Shown in pieces: positions 8,380 to 17,226 of a stretch of DNA of 64,000 bases. This DNA comes from Paeniglutamicibacter quisquiliarum (lineage in GTDB: Bacteria; Actinomycetota; Actinomycetes; Actinomycetales; Micrococcaceae): NCBI RefSeq assembly GCF_019084045.1, contig NZ_JAHRED010000001.1, positions 558,001 to 622,000 of the forward strand. The letters run 5' to 3'. A program made the position numbers and the translations under genes. The stretch's first letter is position 1. Each line of letters begins with the position of its first letter. The notes under the pieces were generated by a model. The model did not search any database. It saw only the letters and a list, made by a program, of their open reading frames with translations, and was not told the DNA's origin.

Positions 8380-9144
8380 ATGAGCAATGACCATGGGGGC
8401 AAGAAAGCAGTGAAAAGCACAGCCAGGAATTCGCCGCAGCCGGCCCGGGCCTACGAGACGGTCCTGACCACCATCGAGGCCGACCTTCGCGCGGGAAAGC
8501 TCAAGATTGGCGACCAGTTGCCCGGCGAGCGATCCTTGGCCGAGACCCACGGGATCTCCCGGGCATCGGTCAGGGACGCCATCCGCATCCTCGATGCCAT
8601 GGGCATGGTGCGCACCTCCACCGGGTCCGGGCCAAACTCCGGCGCCGTCGTCATTTCCGATCCCGCGGTGGGACTGTCGGCGACGCTGCGGCTTCACGTT
8701 GCCTCGCGCCAGCTTTCCGTTGCCGACATCGTCGAATCCCGAATCCTGCTGGAAACCTGGGCCGCCGAGTCCGCCGACCTGGGCAGCGACCCCGAGCGCA
8801 GCGCCGCGGTGTTGCGGCGGACGGCCGAGCTGCTCGAGGCCATGGACGAGCCGGGCCTTGACCGCGAGGAATTCCACGACCTCGACTCCCAATTCCATGT
8901 CCTGCTCTCATCGCTTGCCGGCAACGCCGTCATCGAGGCCATGATGGAATCGCTGCGCCTGTCGATCAGCGACTACGTCAGTGAGTCCGTGGCCAGCGAC
9001 GCTGCCTGGCAGAAGATCGCCAAGGTCCTTCGGGCCCAACACCACGGCATCCACCAGGCGGTTGCGGACGGTGACGGCCCGCTGGCCGCCAGGCTCCTGC
9101 GCGAGCACATCGAGTGGTTCTACACGGAATCCAGGCAGCTCTGA
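8380..9144 (+). CDS. FadR/GntR-family lactate-responsive regulator
   Basis: 254 aa. The N-terminal winged helix-turn-helix (about residues 15-85) includes G-D-Q-L-P-G-E-R-S-L-A and S-R-A-S-V-R-D-A-I-R-I-L. The C-terminal two thirds is an all-helical FCD domain, where lactate or another carboxylate with a metal would bind. ATG 8380 is chosen over ATG 8350 because AAGGGA sits seven bases before it. It is downstream of lctP on the same strand, and the FadR-type TNGTNNNACNA sites in front of lutA and lctP are its likely targets. Function as the lactate repressor (LldR/LutR type) is inferred from family plus context. Confidence 0.88.
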   Translation: MSNDHGGKKAVKSTARNSPQPARAYETVLTTIEADLRAGKLKIGDQLPGERSLAETHGISRASVRDAIRILDAMGMVRTSTGSGPNSGAVVISDPAVGLSATLRLHVASRQLSVADIVESRILLETWAAESADLGSDPERSAAVLRRTAELLEAMDEPGLDREEFHDLDSQFHVLLSSLAGNAVIEAMMESLRLSISDYVSESVASDAAWQKIAKVLRAQHHGIHQAVADGDGPLAARLLREHIEWFYTESRQL

Positions 9145-9160
9145 GCGGCGCCGGGGGCGT

Positions 9161-10171
9161 TTAGAGTTTGATGACCATTTTGCCGGTGTTGGCGCCGCGC
9201 ATCAGGTCCAGGAACCCCTGCACCGCGTTGTCCAGGCCCTCGACGACGGTCTCGTCGAAGACGATCTTCCCCTGCGCAATCCATTCGGACATGTCGGCCA
9301 TGAACGCCGGGTAGTGTTCGGCGTAGTTCCCCACGGTGAACCCCTTGAGGGTTAGCCCCCGGGTGACCATGTTGCTCATGTTTCGCGGACCCACGGGGGC
9401 CTCTGTCGAGTTGTAGACGGAGATGGCCCCGCACAAGGCGCCCCGGCCACCGGGGTTGAATGCATCCAGTGCAGCCTCCAGGTGTTCACCACCCACGTTG
9501 TCGAAATACACGTCGATGCCTTCGGGCGCCGCTTCGTGCAACTGCCCGCGGACCGGCCCGTTCTTGTAGTTGAAGGCGGCGTCGTAGCCGTACTTTTCGG
9601 TCAGCAGATCGACCTTGGCCGCGCTGCCGGCGGAGCCGATGACACGCTTGGCGCCCTTGAGGCGGGCAATCTGGCCTGCCGCGCTGCCGACGGCCCCGGC
9701 CGCGCCGGAAATGAAGACGGTGTCGCCGCCCTTGAGGCCGGCAATTTCGGTCAACCCGACATAGGCGGTGAAGGCCGTCATGCCCAAAATGCCGAGGTAG
9801 GCCGACAGCGGCAGGCCTGGAATGTCCTGGACCACGCGGAAGTTGCCTGCCGCGGCCTGGGAGCGGTCCCGCCATCCCAGTTGGTGAAGCACCGGATCGC
9901 CGACGCTAAATCCCTCGGCGCGTGATTCAACCACGCGGCCCACCGCTCCACCCGTCATGACCTCGTCGAGGGCATACGGCGCAGCGTAGGACTTGGTGTC
10001 GTTCATGCGCCCGCGCATATAGGGGTCAACGGAAATGAACTCGTTGGCCACCCGGATCTCGCCCTCGGCGAGGTCGGGCAGTTCCACCGCGACGGTGGAA
10101 AAATTCGCGTCCGTTGGCCACCCGGTGGGGCGGCTGGCGAGGTGGATCTGGGTGCTGGTGAAAGTGGACAT
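9161..10171 (-). CDS. NADP-dependent oxidoreductase, zinc-independent MDR family (CurA/PTGR-like)
   Basis: 336 aa, full length for the family. The N-terminal GroES-like domain carries V-D-P-Y-M-R-G-R-M, and the cofactor site is G-A-A-G-A-V-G-S-A-A-G-Q-I-A-R near residues 155-170. The tyrosine-bearing R-G-L-T-L-K-G-F region lies near the end. No zinc-ligand cysteines are present. Relatives reduce alpha,beta-unsaturated ketones and aldehydes with NADPH (E. coli CurA, prostaglandin reductase). ATG 10171 is chosen because AAAAGGAG precedes it. It lies 40 bp after the DUF1304 gene and probably shares its TetR-controlled promoter, suggesting an inducible detoxification role. Confidence 0.87.
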   Translation of the reverse strand: MSTFTSTQIHLASRPTGWPTDANFSTVAVELPDLAEGEIRVANEFISVDPYMRGRMNDTKSYAAPYALDEVMTGGAVGRVVESRAEGFSVGDPVLHQLGWRDRSQAAAGNFRVVQDIPGLPLSAYLGILGMTAFTAYVGLTEIAGLKGGDTVFISGAAGAVGSAAGQIARLKGAKRVIGSAGSAAKVDLLTEKYGYDAAFNYKNGPVRGQLHEAAPEGIDVYFDNVGGEHLEAALDAFNPGGRGALCGAISVYNSTEAPVGPRNMSNMVTRGLTLKGFTVGNYAEHYPAFMADMSEWIAQGKIVFDETVVEGLDNAVQGFLDLMRGANTGKMVIKL

Positions 10172-10211
10172 GAAGTCGAGGCTCCTTTTCAGAGAGGAAA
10201 TTTGGGGGGCT

Positions 10212-10601
10212 TTAGCGGGTGAAGGCAAACAGGCCAAAAATGATGGCCAGGGCCGGAGCCGTGAGCTGGAGGATGGCCGCGCGGGCAAGCTTGGGCGAGG
10301 ACAAGAGCAGGACCATCCCCGCCGCCGCCATCGAGCCGGTGCCTGCAAAGATCAACGTTGCTCCGGCAGTCGTGGACGAAGCAAGCGCCAGGACCATGCC
10401 CAGAACCGTGAGAACGGCCAGGAACAAGTTGTAGAACCCCTGGTTGAAGGCCAGCGGCTTGGTCGCGCTTGCCTCGGCGTCAGTCTTGATGCCGAACGCC
10501 TTGCGGGTGGAGGGGAGGTCCCAGCGCAGCGACTCCAGCACAAATATGTACACATGGATTGCCGCGGCCAGTCCGGAGAAAATCATGGTTGTCAGCAGCA
10601 T
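10212..10601 (-). CDS. DUF1304 membrane protein
   Basis: 129 aa with four predicted membrane segments. It starts M-L-L-T-T-M-I-F-S-G-L-A-A-A-I-H-V-Y-I-F, typical of DUF1304. ATG 10601, preceded by AGGGG, is chosen over ATG 10649. The biochemical role of the family is unknown. It is the first gene of a two-gene unit with the MDR oxidoreductase, divergent from a TetR gene. Confidence 0.85.
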   Translation of the reverse strand: MLLTTMIFSGLAAAIHVYIFVLESLRWDLPSTRKAFGIKTDAEASATKPLAFNQGFYNLFLAVLTVLGMVLALASSTTAGATLIFAGTGSMAAAGMVLLLSSPKLARAAILQLTAPALAIIFGLFAFTR

Positions 10602-10629
10602 CTGGTGCGCCCCTAGATTGAACGAGTGA

Positions 10630-10675
10630 TTGTGTAACGCTCGTTCCAATATATACTGGAATGACCGTTACACAA
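10630..10675. promoter_or_regulatory. Nested 46-bp palindrome carrying two overlapping divergent promoters
   Basis: The outer arms TTGTGTAACG (10630-10639) and CGTTACACAA (10666-10675) and the inner arms TTCCA (10644-10648) and TGGAA (10657-10661) share the same centre. Rightward, TTGTGT-N16-TATACT points to the TetR gene; leftward, TTGTGT-N16-TATATT points to the DUF1304 gene. Both -35 boxes lie in the outer arms, so one dimer or a pair of dimers could shut both promoters. A further AACGAG/CTCGTT repeat lies at 10621-10645. Confidence 0.8.
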
Positions 10676-10695
10676 AACAGGGGGATCCGGGTCTC

Positions 10696-11301
10696 ATGGC
10701 CAGAACGCAAGAATTCGATACCGGCAAGGCGCTTGGCGATGCCCGGCGCGTCTTTTGGGACAAAGGATTCGATGCCACATCGATCGCGGATCTTGAGGCC
10801 GCCACGGGACTGGGCCGTTCAAGCATCTATCACGGCTTTGGCTCCAAGCGGGGACTCTTTGATGCAGTGATCCAGGACTACATGGATACGATCCTGCGAC
10901 CTCGCCTGACCCTGTTGCACAACCCGGCACACCCTGCCGAGGGCATCTCGACCTACCTGACCTCGTTGTCCGATGCCTTGGTGAAGACGGCGGACCAGAC
11001 CACAAACCGAGGATGCCTATTGCTGAACACTGCGGCGGGCATCGCGGGAAACGACGAGGCGCTGAGGCTGTTGGTCGATGGGTACCAGGTCGAATTGCGG
11101 GACGGCGTTGCCGGCGCCCTGCGCGCAGCCGACCCAACGCAAACCGACGCGGTGGTTCTCGCCCGGGCCCGTATCCTAGCGGGGCTGACCATGGGCGCAC
11201 TGCTCATGGCGCGCGTGAATTTGGGCGAGGCACTGTCCACCCTCGAAGCGGCCGGGGAACAGGCGCGGCTGTGGCTTCCGGCGGGATCGCAAGCCCGGTA
11301 G
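10696..11301 (+). CDS. TetR/AcrR-family transcriptional regulator
   Basis: 201 aa. The N-terminal helix-turn-helix (about residues 10-55) has F-D-A-T-S-I-A-D-L-E-A-A-T-G-L-G-R-S-S-I-Y-H-G-F-G-type spacing, clear for the family, and the rest is the ligand-binding domain with a TetR_C-type C-L-L-L-N-T-A segment. ATG 10696 is used because GGGGGA precedes it; the frame extends further upstream but into the palindrome. It probably represses itself and the divergent DUF1304-oxidoreductase unit through the 46-bp palindrome. The inducer is unknown; reactive carbonyl or quinone compounds are possible given the MDR enzyme. Confidence 0.9.
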   Translation: MARTQEFDTGKALGDARRVFWDKGFDATSIADLEAATGLGRSSIYHGFGSKRGLFDAVIQDYMDTILRPRLTLLHNPAHPAEGISTYLTSLSDALVKTADQTTNRGCLLLNTAAGIAGNDEALRLLVDGYQVELRDGVAGALRAADPTQTDAVVLARARILAGLTMGALLMARVNLGEALSTLEAAGEQARLWLPAGSQAR

Positions 11302-11435
11302 GCCAGCTCCACGGGCCTGTTTCCGCGCGATTTCCCTTCGGGTCGAAACCCAAAGTAGGGAGCGCCGGGCCGATGTGAGCAACCTTGCCCCCGGTTCGCC
11401 GTCTCCCGCAAGGGCTTGCCCAGTAATCTGTGAGC

Positions 11436-12674
11436 ATGTCCAAGATGGAAAACCCGGCAGCCGACAATCCGCACACGGTTCCGCGGCCGGCGTCCCGTGG
11501 ATTCATGTTGCTGTCGCTACTCGCCGTGATTCTCGTCGGGCTGAACCTGCGTGCGGGCATCACCAGTGCTTCACCGCTATTCCTGGACCTGCAGGAATTC
11601 CTGGGCTATGGCCCGTTCGTCACGGCGCTGCTGCCCTCGATCCCCACCCTGGTTTTTGCCGTGGCCGGCATGGCGACGGCGTGGCTGGCCCGGCGCCTTG
11701 GCCTCTCCGGAACAATGCTGCTCGCACTGGGCGTGCTGGCCGCCGGGCTGGCGTTCAGAGCATTGCCGACCACGTGGGCATTGCTGGCCGGAACGGTGGC
11801 GGCCATGTGCGGCATCGCGCTGTGCAATGTTGCCATGCCGTCGTTTATCCGCGAGAACTTTGCCCAGAAGACCTCGATGATGACCGGTCTGTACACGATC
11901 ACCATGTCGGTGGGCGCCACCGCCGCCTCGGCCCTGAGCGTCCCCCTGGCGTTGGCCGCCGGCTCGCCGACCATGGGGCTTGCCACCTGGAGCTTCCTGG
12001 CGGTAGTCGCCGTGCTGGCGTTCCTGCCGTTCATGGTCATGGCCCGCTCGGACCGCGCCGCCACGCCGTCGCCGTCGGGCGTCAGCCCGCTCTCGCTCAT
12101 CCGCACCCGGCGCGGAATGGTCATCACCGGGCTCTTCACCGTCCAGGCACTCATGGCCTACGCCATGATGAGCTGGCTGCCCAGCATCCTGATCTCGCGG
12201 TCCATGTCGCCCGCCGATGCCGGGATCATCCTGGGGGCGCTGCAGGCCATGACGATCCCCGCAACCATGCTTTCCCTCTGGCTCGTCAACAAGCACGGCA
12301 AGCTGCGCGGCGCCTTCATCATGTGTTCGGTCATGGTCGCCGCAGGACTGGCTGGCCTCGTGTGGCTGCCACTTTCGCTCGCCTGGCTATGCGCGGTCGC
12401 CATGGGAATCGGGTTCTCCGTGTTCCCGCTGGTGCTGCTGGTGATCTCCCATAGCGGGGACACCTCCGAGGAAACCACCGCGATGAGCACCCTGGCCCAG
12501 TCGGTCGGGTATCTGGTGGCCACCAGCGGACCGTTCGGCATGGGCCTGTTGTACTCGCTCAGCGGCGACTGGACCCTGCCGTTGCTGCTGCTGATTCTCG
12601 TTGCCGGAATCCAGCTCTGGCTCGGTGTCGTGGCCAGCGGCTATCGCCGGGGAACCCCGCAACGCGTGCAGTAG
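11436..12674 (+). CDS. MFS transporter, CynX/NimT-like family
   Basis: 412 aa with about 12 membrane helices. The N-terminal L-V-G-L-N-L-R-A-G-I-T-S-A-S-P segment after the first helix is the hallmark of the CynX/NimT (cyanate or 2-nitroimidazole transporter) group. Substrate cannot be told from sequence. The start is uncertain: GTG 11430, ATG 11436 and ATG 11445 are all possible and none has a strong ribosome binding site. It is convergent with the amino acid permease, 22 bp apart. Confidence 0.85.
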   Translation: MSKMENPAADNPHTVPRPASRGFMLLSLLAVILVGLNLRAGITSASPLFLDLQEFLGYGPFVTALLPSIPTLVFAVAGMATAWLARRLGLSGTMLLALGVLAAGLAFRALPTTWALLAGTVAAMCGIALCNVAMPSFIRENFAQKTSMMTGLYTITMSVGATAASALSVPLALAAGSPTMGLATWSFLAVVAVLAFLPFMVMARSDRAATPSPSGVSPLSLIRTRRGMVITGLFTVQALMAYAMMSWLPSILISRSMSPADAGIILGALQAMTIPATMLSLWLVNKHGKLRGAFIMCSVMVAAGLAGLVWLPLSLAWLCAVAMGIGFSVFPLVLLVISHSGDTSEETTAMSTLAQSVGYLVATSGPFGMGLLYSLSGDWTLPLLLLILVAGIQLWLGVVASGYRRGTPQRVQ

Positions 12675-12696
12675 GTTCCCCGGCCGACGGGACCGG

Positions 12697-14250
12697 TTAC
12701 GCCTTGGAGGCTAGCTCGTCTTCGACATCCTGCGGCGCGGCCAGGTCCATTTCGAGCAATGGCACCACCTTGGACTTGGTGACAAGACGGTGGACGAGCC
12801 ACAGTCCCAGGAAGATCGGCAGGCCGATGTAGGAGGAGAGCACCTCCATGCCGCGCCCCGCCACCACCGCCTCGTAGTTCTGCCCGGCGATCACCAGGAT
12901 CAACACGGCGAATGCCAGCAGCGGCCCGATGGGGAAGAACGACGCCCGGTAGGGCAGGTCGCTGACCTTGTTGCCCTGGGCCAGGAAGCCGCGCCTGAAC
13001 CGGTAGTGCGAAATTGCGATGCCCGCCCACACGATGAATCCGCACAGGCCCGAAACATTCAGGAGCCAAGCGTAGGCGGCACCCTGGCCGACGATCGCGG
13101 ACAGGAACCCAAAGAGTCCAACCGCGGCGGTGGCCAGCAGCGCCGGAATGGGCACGCCGCGCGAGTTGGTGCGGCCAAAGACCTTGGGGGCCTTGCCGTC
13201 ATGGGCCATGGAGTAAAGCATGCGGGTCGAGGCATACAGCCCGGAGTTGCCCGCCGACAGGATCGCGGTGAGGATGACCGCGTTCATGAGCGACGCTGCA
13301 AAGGCGATGCCCGCACGCTCAAAGACCATGGTGAACGGGGAGGCTGCGACGTCGGCCTCGCCGGATGCCAGCAGGCTCGGATCGGCGAAGGGGATCAGGC
13401 AACCGATGATGAAAATGGCGCCAATATAGAAAATCATGATCCGCCAAAAGACGTTGCGGATTGCCCGGGGCACCTCGCGCCGGGGATTCCTTGCCTCACC
13501 GGCGGCCACGCCGACCAGTTCGGTGCCCTGGAAGGAGAAGCCGGCGATCATGAAGACTGAAATGATCGATACCCATCCACCGTGGAAGACGTCCTCGCGG
13601 TTTTGCCAGTTGCTGAGCCCGGGGGAGCTGTCACCAAGAATGCCGACGATCATCAGGACACCGGCGATCAGGAACAGCACCACGGCGGACACCTTGATCA
13701 GCGAAAGCCAGAATTCGCTTTCGCCAAATGACCTGGCCGAGAGCGCATTGAGCCCCGTCAACACGACGAGGAAGATCCCGGCCCAGATCCAGCCGGGGAC
13801 GCCCGGCAGCCAGAAGTCCATGATGATCCCGGCGGCGACCAGCTCCGCGGCCACGGTGATGGCCCAGTTGAACCAGTAGTTCCAGCCGATCGCGAACCCG
13901 AAGGAAGGAGAGACGAAGCGCGTGGCGAAGGTTTGGAAGGAACCGGCGACGGGGATCTTGGCCGCCATCTCGCCCAGGGACTGCATCAGCAGGAACACCA
14001 TCAGGCCAACCAGGGCGTAGGCAACCAGTGCGCCGCCGGGGCCGGCCTGTGAAATCGTGCCGCCCGAGGCGACGAAGAGTCCCGTGCCGATCGCGCCACC
14101 GATGGCGATCATCTGCAGGTGCCGGCTGCTCAGCCCGCGCTTGAGTTCGTTGTGATGGCTGGCAGGACCGGTGCCGGACGTGTTCGCGGTTTCCCGCGGT
14201 TCCGCCGCTTCGGGTTCGAGTGCTACAGAAATTCTGCTCATGGGTGTCAT
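12697..14250 (-). CDS. Amino acid permease, AAT/APC family
   Basis: 517 aa, 12 predicted helices. After a hydrophilic N-terminus it has L-K-R-G-L-S-S-R-H-L-Q-M-I-A-I-G-G and G-T-G-L-F-V-A-S-G, the standard first helix of amino-acid transporter (TC 2.A.3.1) proteins such as GabP, CycA and AnsP. P-R-R-E-V-P-R-A-I in the cytoplasmic loop is also conserved. The substrate is not determined. ATG 14250 and ATG 14241 are both possible starts. Monocistronic, with about 600 bp of noncoding DNA upstream. Confidence 0.9.
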   Translation of the reverse strand: MTPMSRISVALEPEAAEPRETANTSGTGPASHHNELKRGLSSRHLQMIAIGGAIGTGLFVASGGTISQAGPGGALVAYALVGLMVFLLMQSLGEMAAKIPVAGSFQTFATRFVSPSFGFAIGWNYWFNWAITVAAELVAAGIIMDFWLPGVPGWIWAGIFLVVLTGLNALSARSFGESEFWLSLIKVSAVVLFLIAGVLMIVGILGDSSPGLSNWQNREDVFHGGWVSIISVFMIAGFSFQGTELVGVAAGEARNPRREVPRAIRNVFWRIMIFYIGAIFIIGCLIPFADPSLLASGEADVAASPFTMVFERAGIAFAASLMNAVILTAILSAGNSGLYASTRMLYSMAHDGKAPKVFGRTNSRGVPIPALLATAAVGLFGFLSAIVGQGAAYAWLLNVSGLCGFIVWAGIAISHYRFRRGFLAQGNKVSDLPYRASFFPIGPLLAFAVLILVIAGQNYEAVVAGRGMEVLSSYIGLPIFLGLWLVHRLVTKSKVVPLLEMDLAAPQDVEDELASKA

Positions 14251-14825
14251 GCAACACCACCAAGGGGCCTTGATGCGAGCTGGCTCACATTCGCCGGGCG
14301 GCGCCCCGAACGTCCCTGGCACGGGGTCGACGCTGCGGCGCCCCCGCGTTCGGGTGCAGGGTGGACCCGACGCGGCGCTTCCAGGGGCGGCTCACCGTAC
14401 CCCAGGTCGTTCCGTGCTCCGAATTCGCCGTCGTGAGCCGTAGGGAATTGAATGTGTGACCTTACCCTTGCGTGTCCCAAGACACAGCGTTTCTGATGCA
14501 CGGATTGCTTCCCGGTTGATGAGCTGGCTGGATCAAGACCCTGCCGCGGTCGTTGGTCCGGGGTCTGGTGGACCCCCGGGCGTCGGATCTGGCCCCGGCT
14601 TGAAGGCCCCGGTTCCCAGAACAACACAGCTTATTATGACGTGAAAATGTCACAAAGAATGAATCCTGGCCCGCGGGGAAGCTGCATCGTCTGGCCGCGG
14701 CAACGATACCCCGCGATCGGACCCGGACGACCCGGGGACAGGGAAAGCGGGTTCGGTCCTCTCTCGTGGCTCGTTGTTCCAGGGGCTCGCATGACGTGCG
14801 GATTGCGGATGCTTGATCGCAAGCT
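14251..14825. other. Noncoding stretch upstream of the amino acid permease
   Basis: No open frame here looks like a protein. It should hold the permease promoter. GTGA-N5-TCAC at 14641-14653 is a small palindrome of unknown meaning. Nothing else stands out. Confidence 0.5.
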
Positions 14826-14868
14826 GCGACAGCGAACTTCCGCCTTGGGGGCGGAAGATCGCTGTCGC
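14826..14868 (-). terminator. Intrinsic terminator after the 5'-nucleotidase
   Basis: Hairpin with GCGACAGCGA pairing with TCGCTGTCGC, one A-A mismatch, then CTTCCGCC pairing with GGCGGAAG around a five-base loop. It begins 8 bp beyond the 5'-nucleotidase stop. Confidence 0.75.
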
Positions 14869-14876
14869 CGTGCCGA

Positions 14877-16622
14877 CTACTGCGCTATTTGGGCCCGGCC
14901 CAAGGGGGCCGGATCCACCAACGGGTGGGCCTGGAAATAGCCGATGCAGGCCACCAGGTCGATTTGGCCGGAATCCGCCATGTTGCTTCCCTGGGCAAAA
15001 GTGGAGAAGTTGTCTCCGCCCGCGGCCAGGAACGAGTTGGTGACGATGCGGAAAACCTGGTCGTTGGCGACCGGCTCTCCCTGGTAGGTCATCGACAGGA
15101 TGTGCTGGCCCCGGGCGGCGTTGGGGTCATAGGCGTAGCCGAAGCCGTCGGAAATCCCCAAGTGCAGCTTGGGCCGGCTGGACCCTTCGGGCTGCCACTG
15201 TTCCTCGAGCACCGCCTTGATCTGCGCGCCGGTGAGGTCCATCGTGAACAGCGTGTTGCCGAAGGGCTGGACCGACGCGGCGTCCTTGTAAGTGACCGTT
15301 CCGTCGGCCCCATAAATGAGGTCGGCGCGCAGCCCGCCGGGATTCATGAAGGCGATCTGGGCGGGAATGCCGCCGAAAGAGTCGTTGGAAGTGGCCCACA
15401 GGTGCATGTCGGCCACCAGGTTGCCCAACGAGGATTCGACGCCCCGGTCCGAGCCAGCGGTTCCGCCGCGCGTGATGCTCGCGCTGATCGCCCCGATCTT
15501 CTGGGCGCCGATGACCTCCGCCTGGGCGGTCGCGGCCGCGACGATCTCGGCGACCTTTGGCACCGCCTCGAAGCGCGGGATGACCTGTCCGTTCTCGGCG
15601 ATGGTGGTCAGCGAGACCAGTCCCGCGTCGAGTCCCACGACCTGTTTTTGCTGCTTCGACACCGTGATCTGCAGGTTGTCCAGGGTGGTGCCGTATTGGT
15701 GCGCCTGCAGCACGGGGCGCTGCAGCCCCTTGGCCCAGCCGTCCACCGGGTAGGAACAGGAGTAGCCCCCGTGGGTGTGGCCGGAGAGGATGGCGTCGAT
15801 TTCCGGCGACGCGCCGCGAACCAGCTCCCCGTAGGAGGTTTCCTCGGAGCCGATGGCGGCGCAATCGGTACTCGCCGACCCCTCGTGGGTCAACAGCACC
15901 AGCACATCGGCCTCGCCGTTGGAGCGCTTTCCGTCGCTCAATTGCGCGGCCACCCGGTTGGCGGCCTCCAGCTGGTTGCCGAAGTCGAGTCCGGCGACGC
16001 CCGCGGGGGTCACGAGGGTGCCCGTCTGGTCGGTGACGGTGCCAATGATGCCCACGGTGACACCGTTGAGGGTCCGCAGCGCGTATTCCTTCAGGGCCGG
16101 CTTCTTGGTCCCTTTTTCATAGACGTTGGCGCCCAGCGCGTAGTCGGCGCCCGCGGCGGAATCCCCGGCGCCGTAGCGCGGGATCACGCGTTCAACCAGG
16201 TCGGTGAAGCCCTGGTCGAATTCGTGGTTTCCCACCGCGGAGACGTCCAGGCCGGCGGCGACCAGCGCGTCGATGGTGGGGTTGTCCTGCTGTGAGAACG
16301 AGGTAAACGTGGAGGCGCCGATGTTGTCCCCGGCCGAGACGAAGAGCGTGTTGCGGTTCCTGCTCTTGTAGTCCTTGACGGCACCTGCCAGCACCGCGGC
16401 CCCGGCCTCGGCACTGTTGGCCTCGATGCGGCCGTGGAAGTCGTTGATGCCCACCAGCCCAATGGTCGTGGTGGGCGTGTTCTCCTCCTTGTTGGCCTGG
16501 CCCTGCGAATTCGGGTCGGCGGGCCGGGCCTGCGCGGGGGCGGCGACGGCAGCGGATGCAAGGAGCGTGAATGCTGCGGCGGCGGCCAATGCATGGCGCC
16601 GCAAGGGATGTTTCTCGGACAC
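14877..16622 (-). CDS. Secreted 5'-nucleotidase / UshA-type metallophosphatase
   Basis: 581 aa. A signal peptide of about 33 residues has L-R-R-H-A-L before an Ala-rich core and ends A-Q-A; the double arginine would allow Tat or Sec export. The metallophosphatase motifs are complete: N-D-F-H-G-R (about 55), S-A-G-D-N (about 97), G-N-H-E-F-D (about 125), T-H-E-G and G-H-T-H-G (about 285). The C-terminal 5'-nucleotidase domain (substrate recognition) follows, with N-P-G-G-L-R and Q-P-F-G-N. It should hydrolyse extracellular nucleotides or sugar nucleotides to supply nucleosides and phosphate. There is no LPXTG sorting signal, so the product is probably released. It is a single-gene unit. Confidence 0.92.
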   Translation of the reverse strand: MSEKHPLRRHALAAAAAFTLLASAAVAAPAQARPADPNSQGQANKEENTPTTTIGLVGINDFHGRIEANSAEAGAAVLAGAVKDYKSRNRNTLFVSAGDNIGASTFTSFSQQDNPTIDALVAAGLDVSAVGNHEFDQGFTDLVERVIPRYGAGDSAAGADYALGANVYEKGTKKPALKEYALRTLNGVTVGIIGTVTDQTGTLVTPAGVAGLDFGNQLEAANRVAAQLSDGKRSNGEADVLVLLTHEGSASTDCAAIGSEETSYGELVRGASPEIDAILSGHTHGGYSCSYPVDGWAKGLQRPVLQAHQYGTTLDNLQITVSKQQKQVVGLDAGLVSLTTIAENGQVIPRFEAVPKVAEIVAAATAQAEVIGAQKIGAISASITRGGTAGSDRGVESSLGNLVADMHLWATSNDSFGGIPAQIAFMNPGGLRADLIYGADGTVTYKDAASVQPFGNTLFTMDLTGAQIKAVLEEQWQPEGSSRPKLHLGISDGFGYAYDPNAARGQHILSMTYQGEPVANDQVFRIVTNSFLAAGGDNFSTFAQGSNMADSGQIDLVACIGYFQAHPLVDPAPLGRAQIAQ

Positions 16623-16807
16623 GTTGGTTCTTCTCCCTCATGAAAGGTGACGAGTTGATGTGGTCCCATCCCTGTGAACCGGTGGGGACACATGCGGCTG
16701 ATCCTACCCAGCGCCACGGCAGAGTCCAAGGGTTGTTGGGGCACCGGCATCCCGCGGGCGCAAGCGGGGCAGCCTGGCCCGCGGCATGCCTGTGGCACCA
16801 TGGGTCC

Positions 16808-17050
16808 ATGGCCAGTCGCGATGCAGAAAAGGCCTCCGGCCTGGAACCCTTCGAGAAGCTCCACAATGACGGCAGCTTGTGGGCGCGCGGGTTCACCCTG
16901 GGCGGGGAGATCCACGGGGACTGGGAATGGTTCAGGATCGACGGCACGATCATGCGCTCCGGTCGCCTGGACCGCGGGCGGCAGGTGGGAACCTGGACCA
17001 CCTATGACAAATCCGGGATCCCGTACAAGGACACCGACTACGGCGAGTAA
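16808..17050 (+). CDS. Small MORN/YwqK-like repeat protein
   Basis: 80 aa. It has two imperfect units of the form W-x-R-G, G-x-x-x-G-x-W-x-W-x-R and R-S-G, G-x-x-x-G-x-W-x-x-Y, as in MORN-repeat proteins annotated as YwqK-family antitoxin-like. No partner toxin is adjacent. ATG 16808 is the natural start; there is no strong ribosome binding site. Function unknown. Confidence 0.7.
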   Translation: MASRDAEKASGLEPFEKLHNDGSLWARGFTLGGEIHGDWEWFRIDGTIMRSGRLDRGRQVGTWTTYDKSGIPYKDTDYGE

Positions 17051-17141
17051 ATGTTGGCGGGCGGCCGTTCCGCGGGCCCCGATCTTGCGGATGCCGTTGC
17101 CGGGCACCTGCTCCACTGCGACACCAACCATCCAATCTAGA

Positions 17142-17208
17142 TGAGAAATGTTCTCAATAGCAAGGCTAGCGTTACGCGCCTTGGTCATTGTTGTGAATGA
17201 TTCTCATT
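17142..17208 (+). promoter_or_regulatory. Two Zur/Fur-like boxes upstream of aztD
   Basis: TGAGAA-ATG-TTCTCA at 17142-17156 is a perfect 6-3-6 palindrome, and AATGA-TTC-TCATT at 17196-17208 is a perfect 5-3-5 palindrome. Their AT-rich make-up resembles actinobacterial Zur sites (TGAAAATnATTTTCA). The second ends 18 bp before the aztD ATG, placing it over the likely transcription start. Assignment to Zur rather than Fur or MntR comes from the gene controlled. Confidence 0.7.
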
Positions 17209-17226
17209 TAATTTACGGTGATTCCC

